A stretch of DNA of 64,000 nt from Marinomonas sp. MED121 (GCF_000153025.1 NZ_CH672432.1:415127-479126); one strand, 5' to 3'; shown: positions 36,306 through 44,944, counted from the stretch's first letter. The notes: generated from the sequence alone by a model not told the origin. A program made the numbers and translations.

Positions 36306-36519
36306 AAACCCTCATAAGCTGTAACGGCTTACAAAAAAATGTTTAAACGTTTCTGAGCAAATTTAAACGGTGTTTAAATGTGGTTTGATCTTGTTATCTC
36401 TCTCATCGTTATCATTCAAGATTTAATCCTCATAAAAATACAGCAAATCACGTTAATCTAGTTCACCCGCCTACCTGCCATAAACTGACTCCATCAAATA
36501 CATACATGGAGTTAGCACA
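36306..36519. other. central gene-free region; candidate strong gyrase site
   Basis: This AT-rich stretch carries repeated TTTAAA palindromes: GTTTAAAC at 36303 and 36339, then TTTAAAC and GTTTAAAT near 36361-36378. The whole gap 36273-36519 lies at about 52% of the prophage length and between the F and I homologues. In Mu the strong gyrase-binding site sits at the genome centre just before gene I and is needed for efficient replication of the lysogen. Assignment here is by position, not by motif. It also contains the promoter or leader of the protease gene. Confidence 0.45.
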
Positions 36520-37488
36520 ATGCCACAAACCGTCTTTACCGCCTTATGTTTCCAAATGCCTGCGCTTGCATCGTCTGACGATTCGCAAGTGGCTGATGAG
36601 CTTTGGTTACCTATGATTCCAGCAGGGACGTTTACAGGTAAAGATGGCCGCACTTGGGTAAACAATAAACCCGATGTCGTTGTTGCTGCATTGACTCAAA
36701 AAATCCCATTCGACATTGAGCACGCCACTCACATACACGGTCCAGCGGGTAACCCCGCGCCTGCATCTGGTTGGATTGTTGCGCTTAAAAATGACAACGG
36801 CCAAATCTTAGGTCGTGTCGAATTCAACGACAAAGGTAAGGCGCTCATACAAGGTAAAGAATATGCCTTTTATTCACCTGCCTTTTCGTTTGACCAACAT
36901 GGTCATGTGCTCGCCATGCGCAGTGCAGGACTGACTAATGAACCAAACCTTGACCTTCCATCATTAAATAGAAAAGAGGATAACAAAATGCCAATCCCTA
37001 AAATTTTGGCGGCTGCACTTTCACTCGATGAGTCAGCCTCAGAAGACGATGCCGTTGCCGCGGTTCAGACATTAAAGTCATCTGAACAAACGGCTTTGAA
37101 CCGTGCTAAGCAACCTGATTTAACTCAATTTATTCCCATTGCCACCCACAATGTTGCACTCAATCGTGCCACCACTGCTGAAGCTGCTTTGAAGGTTATT
37201 CAAGACAAAGAAGTCGAAGGTATTGTGGATGCCGCAATTGCGGATGGAAAAGTTGCACCAGCAAATAAAGACATGTTTGTTGCCATGTGTCGTGCAGAAA
37301 GTGGCCGTGAACAGTTTACACAGTTTGTGGAAAGTGCCCCGAAAATTGTGAGCACAACACCCACGAAAACACCCCTATCTCAACAAGGCCAGCAACTTGA
37401 AGAACATGAAATTGCCATGTGCCGAAAATTACATATTTCAGAAGAAGACTTTCTGAAAAGTAAAACTGCTTTAAATAAAGGAGCATAA
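36520..37488 (+). CDS. prohead protease with scaffold region (Mu gpI-like)
   Basis: A 322-residue protein. The N-terminal half is the Mu I protease: IPAGTFTGKDGRTWVNNKPD, IPFDIEHATHIHGPAGNPAP, SGWIVALKNDNGQILGRVEF, and YAFYSPAFSFDQHGHVLAM carrying the candidate serine. The C-terminal half (from about residue 157) is a helical scaffold with its own internal start. It cleaves scaffold and head proteins during maturation. It has its own leader after the central gap. Confidence 0.93.
   Translation: MPQTVFTALCFQMPALASSDDSQVADELWLPMIPAGTFTGKDGRTWVNNKPDVVVAALTQKIPFDIEHATHIHGPAGNPAPASGWIVALKNDNGQILGRVEFNDKGKALIQGKEYAFYSPAFSFDQHGHVLAMRSAGLTNEPNLDLPSLNRKEDNKMPIPKILAAALSLDESASEDDAVAAVQTLKSSEQTALNRAKQPDLTQFIPIATHNVALNRATTAEAALKVIQDKEVEGIVDAAIADGKVAPANKDMFVAMCRAESGREQFTQFVESAPKIVSTTPTKTPLSQQGQQLEEHEIAMCRKLHISEEDFLKSKTALNKGA
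36988..37488 (+). CDS. nested scaffold protein (Mu Z-like), in frame within the protease gene
   Basis: An in-frame ATG at 36988 has GAAAAGAGGATAACAAA directly upstream, a good ribosome site in the middle of the protease gene. The product would be 166 residues starting MPIPKILAAALSLDESASED. In Mu the scaffold Z is made in exactly this way from the 3' part of gene I. The start itself is well placed; expression is inferred by analogy. Confidence 0.7.
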   Translation: MPIPKILAAALSLDESASEDDAVAAVQTLKSSEQTALNRAKQPDLTQFIPIATHNVALNRATTAEAALKVIQDKEVEGIVDAAIADGKVAPANKDMFVAMCRAESGREQFTQFVESAPKIVSTTPTKTPLSQQGQQLEEHEIAMCRKLHISEEDFLKSKTALNKGA

Positions 37489-37490
37489 AA

Positions 37491-38389
37491 ATGTCAGCGA
37501 CTGAAGCCCAAATTTTAACCGCACTATTTGTTTCTATGTCAGCGGCCTACACACAAGGCCATGGTGCAGCAAAACCTCAATGGCAAAAATTGCAACTGAG
37601 GTTCCCTCAACAGGTGCTGCCAACTATTACGGCTGGTTAAAAGATTTACCTGGTATTGCTGAATGGGTGGGTGAACGCCAACTTGCTGACATTGGTAAGC
37701 ATGGTTATTCAATTGAAAACAAAACCTATGAAAGCTCTATTTCAATTAGCCGTGAAAGCGTCGACGATGATCAGATGGGCGTGTATTCGGTAGTTGCTAA
37801 AAACTACGGTGAGCAAGTTGCCTTATTTCCTGACACGCTTTCTTACCCTCTTTTGTCTGCTGGCTTTAATACCTTGTGTTTCGATGGTCAAAACTATTTC
37901 GACACGGATCACCCATTAGGTGATGAAGGTAATAGCGTTTACAGCAATGTGGTGGGAGATCCTTCTACTGATACGGGTGAACCTTGGTTCTTGTTCGATG
38001 ACAGCAAGGTGCTCAAGCCTATTGTTTATCAAAACCGCCGCGCTTTTGTGTTTAAGAATATGAATCCGAGTGAAGAGTTCACTTGGTTCAATAACAAAAT
38101 GGCAGCAGGCGTTGATGGTCGTTGTAGCGTGGGATTCTCCTTTCCTCAATTGGCTGTTGGTTCTAAAGCACCTTTGACCAAAGCCAACTATGAAGCAGCG
38201 GTTAAGTTACTCAGCAAAATGAAAAAAGCCGATGGCTCACCAATTGGAACTAAAGCAACCACGCTTGCCGTTGGCCCAGACAATCGAGCAGCAGCTAAAA
38301 GCTTGATTGAAAGCATGCTCATTGATGGTGGTGAATCCAACATTTACTACAAAGATGTAGACGTTGTTGTTAGTTCGTATATCGCTTAA
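37491..38389 (+). pseudogene. major capsid protein (Mu gpT-like), frameshifted near 37585-37589
   Basis: The true start is ATG 37491 (AAAGGAG upstream), giving MSATEAQILTALFVSMSAAY ... KPQWQK. The Mu T family then expects IATEVPSTGAANYYGWLKDL, which is present but in the -1 frame beginning at 37589. The frames cross at the run CAAAAAT (37584-37590), where one A appears to be missing. The downstream open frame (from 37580) has no ribosome site and no earlier start. It contains the rest of the T fold, such as WVGERQLADIGKHGYSIENK and CFDGQNYFDTDHPLG. A sequencing error in the A-run, a real mutation or recoding are all possible; no canonical slippery heptamer is seen. Without capsid the phage cannot make heads. 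Confidence 0.85.
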
Positions 38390-38410
38390 TTAAACCCGAA
38401 AAATAAGGAA

Positions 38411-39019
38411 ATGTCCGTGAGTGAAAATTCTAAAAAAGCAGACTCAAAATCCACTGATAAAAGCTCAGGTAGTACTGCTGACTCAGTGGTTGAAAATTCC
38501 GCACTCGAAACGTCGAAAACCAAACAGGACAAAGCTGTAAAGCAATCGCCAGAAAACACAACCGATCAGGTCACAGAAGGAAATGAAGACGATGCAACAC
38601 CCGATCAAGCAAGTGGTACTGCTAATAATGATGCCGTTAGTGATGGGGCTAGCGTTACTGGAAGTCCCATTACCACAGGTTCAACTGATGATGTGGCTGA
38701 TATGGGCACTGTTAGTGATCGAGATCCCAGAAGAAAAACAGAAATGGATACGTCGCACATTAAGGGCGCATTGGAAGTGGTGGCCAATTCGGACGTGGGG
38801 TTCTGGCGCTGTGGCGTTAAGTTTGAGCGCTTGGAAAAAACCTTGGTGCTGGCTGTGGAAGCAGACCAAGAGACGTCTAGTACTTTGGCGTTCATGGGTT
38901 ACGAACCAGATCGCATTGTTTACGTGTCACCCAAGGCGGCTCAAAAGATTTTCAATGAGATCCATTTAAGCGTTACCCCTGTGGATCTTGACAATCTCAT
39001 CGTGAAAGAAAGCGAGTAA
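38411..39019 (+). CDS. Mu gp35-like protein with FluMu N-terminal-type domain
   Basis: A 202-residue protein: an N-terminal low-complexity region of about 115 residues rich in Ser, Thr, Asp and Lys, then a C-terminal domain (VANSDVGFWRCGVKFERLEK ... SVTPVDLDNLIVK) that resembles the small FluMu-type domain found in gp35-like proteins. GTG 38417, 8 bases after AAGGAA, may be the true start rather than ATG 38411. It lies between capsid and gp36, as in Mu. The role is perhaps capsid decoration. Confidence 0.75.
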   Translation: MSVSENSKKADSKSTDKSSGSTADSVVENSALETSKTKQDKAVKQSPENTTDQVTEGNEDDATPDQASGTANNDAVSDGASVTGSPITTGSTDDVADMGTVSDRDPRRKTEMDTSHIKGALEVVANSDVGFWRCGVKFERLEKTLVLAVEADQETSSTLAFMGYEPDRIVYVSPKAAQKIFNEIHLSVTPVDLDNLIVKESE

Positions 39020-39028
39020 GGACATCTC

Positions 39029-39463
39029 ATGGCAACTTACGCAACAAAGCAAGACTTACTAGATCGTGGCGAGTCTATGGTTTGGAATCTTGCGATAGAT
39101 AGAAGTACGGAAGTATTAAGTGACACCGCAATTGATGAGGCATTAAGCCAAGCCGATGATGAAATCAATTCTTATCTAGCACGTCGATATGTTTTGCCAT
39201 TACCTGAAGTACCTAGTCTGTTGCGTAAGCAAGCCGTGACAATTGCGTTTTACTGGCTAGCAGATCGTGATCAACAAGCAACTAATCTCATGATGGAGCG
39301 TTATGAAAAAGCCCTGGCATCGTTAAAAGAAATTGCCAAAGGCAGTCGTGAACTTGGCTTACCTACCTTATCTGCACCAACAGAAGGAGCCGTGGGTAAA
39401 GTTGAGTTAGTTCAAGACAACGAGCGCTTATTCACTCGCAAAGGATTGGGAGGGGTTTTGTAA
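39029..39463 (+). CDS. DUF1320 head-tail connector protein (Mu gp36-like)
   Basis: A 144-residue DUF1320 protein. YATKQDLLDRGESMVWNLAI, ALSQADDEINSYLARRYVLP and VPSLLRKQAVTIAFYWLADR are the family signatures. It is thought to be a head-completion or adaptor protein. It overlaps the next gene by one base (TAATG). Confidence 0.9.
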   Translation: MATYATKQDLLDRGESMVWNLAIDRSTEVLSDTAIDEALSQADDEINSYLARRYVLPLPEVPSLLRKQAVTIAFYWLADRDQQATNLMMERYEKALASLKEIAKGSRELGLPTLSAPTEGAVGKVELVQDNERLFTRKGLGGVL

Positions 39464-40014
39464 TGGGTATCTCTGTTCAAGTACGACACCTCGAAGAGTT
39501 AAAGCGATATGAGAGCCTCATCGAATCATTAGGTAACCCTAATCATAAACGTGAACTCTTAGAGAGTATTGGCAGCATAGCGGAGAGCCAAACACGCAGA
39601 CGTATCAGTGATGAGAAAACAGCACCTGATGGCACACCTTGGCAAGACTGGTCAGCAGGTTATGAAAAAACGCGCCACAGTAATCAATCTCTATTGCAAG
39701 GTGATGGTGACTTGCTGGATTCCATTCAGTTTTATGTTAGCGGCAGTAAAGTGCATGTGGGTTCTTCCCTTATTTATGCACCTGCGCATCAAGATGGCTT
39801 TACTGGCACGGTCAATATCCCTGCACACACGAGACGTATCACACAGGCTTTTGGCAAAGTGTTGTCCTTTCCTGTGTATCAAAATGTGAGTGCTTTTACC
39901 CGTGCAATGGATATTCCGCAACGTCAGTTTTTAGGCTTAAGCGGTGATAACAAAATTGAGCTGCTTGAAGTAATTGGTGATTTTTGGAATGAGGTATTAA
40001 GTCATGCGGCCTAG
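39463..40014 (+). CDS. virion morphogenesis protein G (phage tail S family)
   Basis: A 183-residue protein of the Mu G / P2 S family. SQTRRRISDEKTAPDGTPW, LLQGDGDLLDSIQFYVSGSK, VHVGSSLIYAPAHQDGFTG and IPQRQFLGLSGDNKIEL are typical. It takes part in tail completion or head-tail joining. In Mu, gene G lies before I; here it lies after gp36, a local rearrangement shared by some Mu-like phages. Confidence 0.9.
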   Translation: MGISVQVRHLEELKRYESLIESLGNPNHKRELLESIGSIAESQTRRRISDEKTAPDGTPWQDWSAGYEKTRHSNQSLLQGDGDLLDSIQFYVSGSKVHVGSSLIYAPAHQDGFTGTVNIPAHTRRITQAFGKVLSFPVYQNVSAFTRAMDIPQRQFLGLSGDNKIELLEVIGDFWNEVLSHAA

Positions 40015-40606
40015 TTTTTTAATTAATGGTTCAACGGTTTACGCAGTCAATGAAACAGCGAAATTCTTAACACCACTTTTAACGGGTGATACACAAGCCA
40101 TCGATAAGGTCGCAGAAGTGATTCGTCATGTTGGCCGCTTTGATAAGCCCTCTGAAATCAAGCGCTGGTTAACGCAAAAAACAGGTGGCATTCGTATCTC
40201 TGCAATGCGTGTTCGTAACCTGGTTCAGCTCGGTGGACAACTAACAGGTGATGTTGAGTTTGTCGCTTATGTTTTTTGTACAGAGCAATTCGGTTACACA
40301 CGTGATCAACGTGCAGAAGTCATTGCTGGAAGACTTGCTAAAGCGTTGCTTGCGAATAAAGGCGTACCTACTGCTAATAAAAAAGCCACCAATCTGAACA
40401 TGGACAATCTATACAGTGGCCAAGTTGATGAGCTAGGGCTGGCAATTTGGTCAGTCACATGGGTGCAAAACTGGGTGCTGGATATTCCGATTGATTCAGC
40501 AGATTTAGATAACTTTGTTTCATTTCACCATGAAGCAGATATCAAGGATGGTGCGCCGATCATGAGCAGTACCTTCGAATTAGAACAGCCAACCGAACAG
40601 GATTAA
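40004..40606 (+). CDS. DUF1834 tail terminator-like protein (Mu gp37)
   Basis: A 200-residue DUF1834 (Gp37) protein, with RISAMRVRNLVQLGGQLTGD, VEFVAYVFCTEQFGYTRDQR and GLAIWSVTWVQNWVLDI. It probably caps or completes the tail tube. It overlaps G by 11 bases and is followed 4 bases later by gp38. Confidence 0.88.
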   Translation: MRPSFLINGSTVYAVNETAKFLTPLLTGDTQAIDKVAEVIRHVGRFDKPSEIKRWLTQKTGGIRISAMRVRNLVQLGGQLTGDVEFVAYVFCTEQFGYTRDQRAEVIAGRLAKALLANKGVPTANKKATNLNMDNLYSGQVDELGLAIWSVTWVQNWVLDIPIDSADLDNFVSFHHEADIKDGAPIMSSTFELEQPTEQD

Positions 40607-40610
40607 CACA

Positions 40611-40820
40611 ATGAGTGCAACTGAAGTAATTGAAATAAAACCCGCAAAGGTCGGTGTTAGCGTGCCTAAACCTGATGGTACTCGCCTTAAAGCAGAGGGT
40701 GAAATAGTAAAACGTTCAGCGTTTTGGGTGCGTCGATTAAATGACGGTGATGTGGTTTTACTAAAAGCAAAAGCCTCTTCTAAAGCCGTTGCAGATACAA
40801 CGAAAACGGAAGGAGAATAA
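40611..40820 (+). CDS. DUF2635 protein (Mu gp38-like)
   Basis: A 69-residue DUF2635 protein. IKPAKVGVSVPKPDGTRLKA then EGEIVKRSAFWVRRLNDGDV is the whole-domain signature. It sits directly before the sheath gene, as in Mu. Its function is unknown. Confidence 0.88.
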   Translation: MSATEVIEIKPAKVGVSVPKPDGTRLKAEGEIVKRSAFWVRRLNDGDVVLLKAKASSKAVADTTKTEGE

Positions 40821-40822
40821 CA

Positions 40823-42289
40823 ATGTCTCTTGGCAATATTCCAAACGATATTTATGTGCCGCTTGTCTATATCGATATTGATAATAGTGGCGCGATCACA
40901 GGCACACCGACACTCGTGAATAAAGTGTTGGTAATTGGACAGCAGCTAGCAAGTGGCACTGCGACACCTTTAAGTGCAAGGCGCATTGGCTCCAGTGAAG
41001 GAGATATGGATGCGGCATATGGTAAGGGTTCAATGCTAACTCAAATGCTAAAGAGTTTTCGTGAGAATAACGCATCCACAGATCTTTATGCACTTGGGGT
41101 GGCAGATCTCACAGGATCAGTCGCGAGCGCAACTCTTACGGCTGCTGTTACGACTGCGAATGCTGGTGTGATTGCTTTATTGATTGATGGTGTCAGTGTG
41201 CAAGTTGCGGTAAATGATAACGATACCGTGTCAACAATCGCAGCCGCTATGATGACAGCGATTAATGCCAAAGACCTTCCTGTAACGGCAAGTGTAAATA
41301 GCGATGTGGTGACAGTGACTTGTAACTGGAAAGGCACGACAGGTAACGATATTGATATTCGTTATAACTACTACGATGGTGAAGTATTGCCAACAGGTGT
41401 ATCGCTAACTGTTACATCTATGGCAGGTGGTGCTGGTACACCCGATATCAGCACAATTGTCGCCGCTATTCCTGATGAGTGGTACAACCACATTGTTATG
41501 CCTTACAGCGATACGCAGTCTTTGAATGGCTTACGTGATGAGTTAGTAGATCGATATGGGCCACTAAAAATGATGGAAGGTATTGCTTACACTGCTATGC
41601 GTGGCACCTTCTCTGAAACCTCAACATGGGGTGATGCGCGTAATGATTATCTCATTACCTGTATGGGGACAAACAAAACGCCAAGCTCGCCTTGGGCATT
41701 TGCAGCCGCTTATGGTGCACGTGCAAGTTATTCATTAGCGATTGACCCTGCAAGACCGCTTCAGACCCTAGTGCTAACAGGTATTCTCCCACCTTCTAAA
41801 ACTGATCGCTGGGATTGGACAGAGCGTAATTTGTTACTCCAAAGTGGCGTGGCAAGTTATATGGTCACAGCAGGCGATGAAGTTGCCATCGAGCGTGAAG
41901 TTTCTACTTATAAAGTGAATAGTTATGGTGATCCAGATCCTAGCTACTTAGATATCACAACGCCTGCCACATTGGGTTATCTACGTTATTCACTAAAGAC
42001 CATGGTCACAAATCGCTTTCCTCGCCATAAGCTGGCAGGCGATGACGTGCTGGATTTTATTGCACCAGGACAACCTATTGTCACCCCTAAGATTATGCGT
42101 AAAGCCATGATTGAACTGGCCCGTATTGATTGGGTGCCTAAGGGCTTAATGGAAGATATCGAAGGCTTTAAAAGCACCCTCAGTGTGTATCGTGATACGT
42201 CAAATCAGAACCGTCTAAATTGTGTTTGGAAGCCTGATATTGTCAATCAATTACGTGTATTCGCAGCACTGACTCAATTCAAATTATAA
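40823..42289 (+). CDS. tail sheath protein L (Mu gp39-like)
   Basis: A 488-residue contractile sheath subunit. NIPNDIYVPLVYIDIDNSGA opens the Mu L type, and the centre reads PDEWYNHIVMPYSDTQSLNG. The conserved C-terminal assembly domain has SYLDITTPATLGYLRYSLKT and KPDIVNQLRVFAALTQFKL. It polymerises around the tube and contracts on host contact. Length and order match Mu. Confidence 0.95.
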   Translation: MSLGNIPNDIYVPLVYIDIDNSGAITGTPTLVNKVLVIGQQLASGTATPLSARRIGSSEGDMDAAYGKGSMLTQMLKSFRENNASTDLYALGVADLTGSVASATLTAAVTTANAGVIALLIDGVSVQVAVNDNDTVSTIAAAMMTAINAKDLPVTASVNSDVVTVTCNWKGTTGNDIDIRYNYYDGEVLPTGVSLTVTSMAGGAGTPDISTIVAAIPDEWYNHIVMPYSDTQSLNGLRDELVDRYGPLKMMEGIAYTAMRGTFSETSTWGDARNDYLITCMGTNKTPSSPWAFAAAYGARASYSLAIDPARPLQTLVLTGILPPSKTDRWDWTERNLLLQSGVASYMVTAGDEVAIEREVSTYKVNSYGDPDPSYLDITTPATLGYLRYSLKTMVTNRFPRHKLAGDDVLDFIAPGQPIVTPKIMRKAMIELARIDWVPKGLMEDIEGFKSTLSVYRDTSNQNRLNCVWKPDIVNQLRVFAALTQFKL

Positions 42290-42299
42290 GGAATAAAAC

Positions 42300-42653
42300 A
42301 TGCCAATTTTAGGATCTGCTGTCATTCGTGCAAACAGTAAACAATTAAAAACCAAGCCTGGTGCCGTTTTTAATCCTGGTGGCCATACCTCAAAAGAACA
42401 TCCTGGACCAGGGCGTATTTGGGGATTCTCTAAAACCTACCAGAAGCCAACGGTGCAAGTCACTATCGTAGCGGATGAAGACGTTGATGTGATTGAAATT
42501 AACGAAATGACGAATGTCACTTTGTCTTGGGAAGGTGACAACGGTGTTGATTATATGGTGACAGGTTGCGAACCCATGGAGCCTTTTGCCTTGAATGAAG
42601 AATCGGGTGAGATCAGCGGCACCTTCCACGGTATTAAAGCGGAGAAAGTGTAA
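42300..42653 (+). CDS. tail tube protein M (Mu gp40-like)
   Basis: A 117-residue tube protein. SAVIRANSKQLKTKPGAVFN, PGGHTSKEHPGPGRIWGFSK and NVTLSWEGDNGVDYMVTGCE match the family. It forms the inner channel of the tail. It overlaps gp41 by one base. Confidence 0.92.
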   Translation: MPILGSAVIRANSKQLKTKPGAVFNPGGHTSKEHPGPGRIWGFSKTYQKPTVQVTIVADEDVDVIEINEMTNVTLSWEGDNGVDYMVTGCEPMEPFALNEESGEISGTFHGIKAEKV

Positions 42654-43015
42654 TGGCACTTATAACATTTGACTTAACACACGGCCTTAAAAGCGACAAA
42701 ACCACTCACAAAGAAGTGGGCCTTCGTAAGCTAGAAACAGGTGATTATATTGATGCGCAACTGGCAGCAGAAAAGGTCATTGTACAAGACGGTAAAGCGC
42801 TTAGTTATACCTCAGATATTTTGATGGGCCTTGAAATGCTCGCACGTCAGGTTGAGTACATTGGTGATATTAAAGGGCCATTTACCGTCAGGCAGCTACG
42901 TAAGCTAGAGGATGAAGATTTTCAGCTTATTCAGAGCCAAACAGCCGTTTTAGACAATCAGCTTGCAGAGGCATTAGCCGAGCGGGGGCGAGCTAAAGGT
43001 ACTGGCGGAAGTTAG
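42653..43015 (+). CDS. tail assembly chaperone, short form (Mu gp41-like)
   Basis: A 120-residue protein. DLTHGLKSDKTTHKEVGLRK, LETGDYIDAQLAAEK and GPFTVRQLRKLEDEDFQLI match Mu gp41. It binds the tape measure during tail assembly. The gene contains the site GGGGGCGA (42984-42991) ten codons before its stop, where a -2 shift would give the long form described separately. Confidence 0.9.
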   Translation: MALITFDLTHGLKSDKTTHKEVGLRKLETGDYIDAQLAAEKVIVQDGKALSYTSDILMGLEMLARQVEYIGDIKGPFTVRQLRKLEDEDFQLIQSQTAVLDNQLAEALAERGRAKGTGGS

Positions 43016-43127
43016 CGAAGAAATAACATGGGCGCTTTGCGCCCGTATTCCGATCAGTGCCACTCGTAAAATGACCTTTGACCGCCTAATCAAAGCGGTG
43101 GACTTTTTTAAACCTTCTCAACAATAA
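42653..43127 (+). CDS. tail assembly chaperone, long form by predicted -2 frameshift (gp41-gp42)
   Basis: Past the gp41 frame, the alternative frame stays open from before the site to TAA 43125-43127. It reads GELKVLAEVSEEITWALCAR then IPISATRKMTFDRLIKAVDF and FKPSQQ. A -2 shift at GGGGGCGA (codons CGG GGG CGA in frame 0) joins the two. A -1 shift hits TAA after two codons, so only -2 or +1 works. From memory, Mu itself is described as using a -2 shift at this pair. The alternative frame has no start codon with a ribosome site, which favours recoding. Confidence 0.75.
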
Positions 43128-43138
43128 GCGAGCGTCTC

Positions 43139-44944
43139 ATGGGGCAAAAACTCGAAACAGATATTGTCATTAACTTGGCAGGTAACCTAGCCGCAAAAGC
43201 GAAAAGCTATGGTGGTTCTATGAGCGAGTTTGCGCGTAATAATAAACGCGCAATGAATATGATTCGCTCATCTGCCAATGCTGCTGGTCGTGGTATTGAT
43301 AGTTTAGGTAATCGCTATGTGGGTTTAGCTGCTGCAACGACTAGTGGTTTTGCCTTAAACAAATACCGCAATCTTGACAGAGAGCTTTCTAGGCTTGCTA
43401 TTTCAGCTGATATTACTCGTGAAAAATCTTTGCAGCTATGGGAAGAAATACAAGAAAGCTCTTCAGAATTTAAGGTTGACCCACGCCAATCATTAACGGC
43501 CATACAAGAGATCATGACTAAAATTGGTGATCTTGATTATGCGATGAAAAACAAACGAAATATTCCTCTTGTAATTCAGGCAACAGGAGCGACTGGTGAT
43601 GCTGTTGGAGGGATTTTTACTGAATTTAAAAAACTAAATATTGATACTCAAGAAAAGGCAATGGCCGCTATTGATACTATTAATGTTCAAGGTAAATCAG
43701 GGGCTTTTCCTTTGGCAGGGATGGCTCAGTTTGGGCCTGAAATATTTGCAGCCTATGCAGCTACAGGGCGTCAAGGCGTTGATGCTGTGCGTGAAATAGG
43801 AGCTGCACTTCAGGTTATACGTGAAGGTGTTGGTACGGATTCAGAAGCCGTCACGTCTTATACAGCTTTATTGCGTGACATTACTCGTCCGCAAACTACC
43901 AAAACTCTGAAAGGTGTAGGGATTGATGTTTTTGATCCTAAATACCTTAAAGAAGGTAAAGAAGTGATGCGCTCCCTTCCTCAGATAATGGAAGAAATAA
44001 TTGTTAAGTCATCTGGTCTATCTGAAAATCTAGCAATGTTGAACTTATCTGATGAAGGTAAAAAATCTTTAAACACTTTAATTACCGAATTAAAAAACAC
44101 AGGAGATGTTCAAGGTTTTGATAAGTTTTTAAAAATCACTGGAGACGGTTCACAAACAATGAAAGATGCAAGTGTAGCTGCAAGTGATTTTGATGCGTCG
44201 TTACAATCTATTAGTAATGGCGTTAGTCGATTTGCTAATGATGAACTTGCTGGCCCACTTCAAGACATTGCCGATGCCATTAACGGCGTAGACCAGGAAA
44301 CTATTCAAAACTGGCTTAAATGGGGAGAAGCCTCTGTTTATGCTATAGGCACTGTGGTTGCAGCTAAAAAAGCACTCGATGCTGGCATGTGGGCCAAGAA
44401 GACATTTGGTGCTGGCGGTGTGTTGGGAAATAAGGGTAAAGGCGGTTTAAATAGCCTTGGTGCAACCCCTGTTTATGTCGTTAACATGGGCCAAGGTGGT
44501 ATGGGTGGCGCAGATCTGCCAGATAAAACAAATGGTGGTTCTAGATCATCAAAAGGAAAAGGAATAACTGGCGCGCTTGGCCGTAGTGCAACCATCTTTT
44601 CATCCACTGTTTATTCGTCTTCTCTAAATGAAGGTGAAGATGAAGAAGTCGCTAAATGGAGAGAGTCAGGTTACCCACAGCCCTTCGTGCAGTCTAGTGA
44701 GTCTTTAAAAGATGCTAAGCAATATCAAAAGTCTATTTCTGAATTAATCGAACCGATTATTTCACAAGATTATGCTGCTCAAATTTTCCAAAATATTAAT
44801 AAACCCCTTAGCCAAGCACCGTCTGCCTTTGAAGGAAATATCGGCTTAGACCTTAATGTTTATGATCATCGTATTGAAAGCAAAGTAAGAAGTAAGTCCC
44901 CCTTTCTTACCATTAATTCTGATCCTGATGCTGGCCCAAATTAA
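43139..44944 (+). CDS. tail tape measure protein
   Basis: A 601-residue tape measure (TP901 type). LSRLAISADITREKSLQLWE, LTAIQEIMTKIGDLDYAM and FPLAGMAQFGPEIFAAYAAT are typical, with helical segments and a Gly-rich middle (GAGGVLGNKGKGGLNSLG). It sets tail length and may act as an injection protein. A hydrophobic stretch lies at about residues 395-410 (WGEASVYAIGTVVAAKKALD). No clear lytic domain was seen. Confidence 0.9.
   Translation: MGQKLETDIVINLAGNLAAKAKSYGGSMSEFARNNKRAMNMIRSSANAAGRGIDSLGNRYVGLAAATTSGFALNKYRNLDRELSRLAISADITREKSLQLWEEIQESSSEFKVDPRQSLTAIQEIMTKIGDLDYAMKNKRNIPLVIQATGATGDAVGGIFTEFKKLNIDTQEKAMAAIDTINVQGKSGAFPLAGMAQFGPEIFAAYAATGRQGVDAVREIGAALQVIREGVGTDSEAVTSYTALLRDITRPQTTKTLKGVGIDVFDPKYLKEGKEVMRSLPQIMEEIIVKSSGLSENLAMLNLSDEGKKSLNTLITELKNTGDVQGFDKFLKITGDGSQTMKDASVAASDFDASLQSISNGVSRFANDELAGPLQDIADAINGVDQETIQNWLKWGEASVYAIGTVVAAKKALDAGMWAKKTFGAGGVLGNKGKGGLNSLGATPVYVVNMGQGGMGGADLPDKTNGGSRSSKGKGITGALGRSATIFSSTVYSSSLNEGEDEEVAKWRESGYPQPFVQSSESLKDAKQYQKSISELIEPIISQDYAAQIFQNINKPLSQAPSAFEGNIGLDLNVYDHRIESKVRSKSPFLTINSDPDAGPN

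Noticed and set aside
37584..37590. Programmed -1 frameshift in the capsid gene
   Set aside because: The codons are CAA AAA TTG; no X XXY YYZ heptamer in frame and no clear downstream structure, and Mu capsid genes are not known to be recoded.
37580..38389. Capsid gene starting independently at ATG 37580
   Set aside because: No ribosome site, and the N-terminal part of the Mu T fold lies in the other frame just upstream, which shows a frameshift instead.
42984..42991. -1 frameshift in gp41
   Set aside because: A -1 shift after GGG reaches TAA after two codons; only -2 (or +1) opens the conserved extension.
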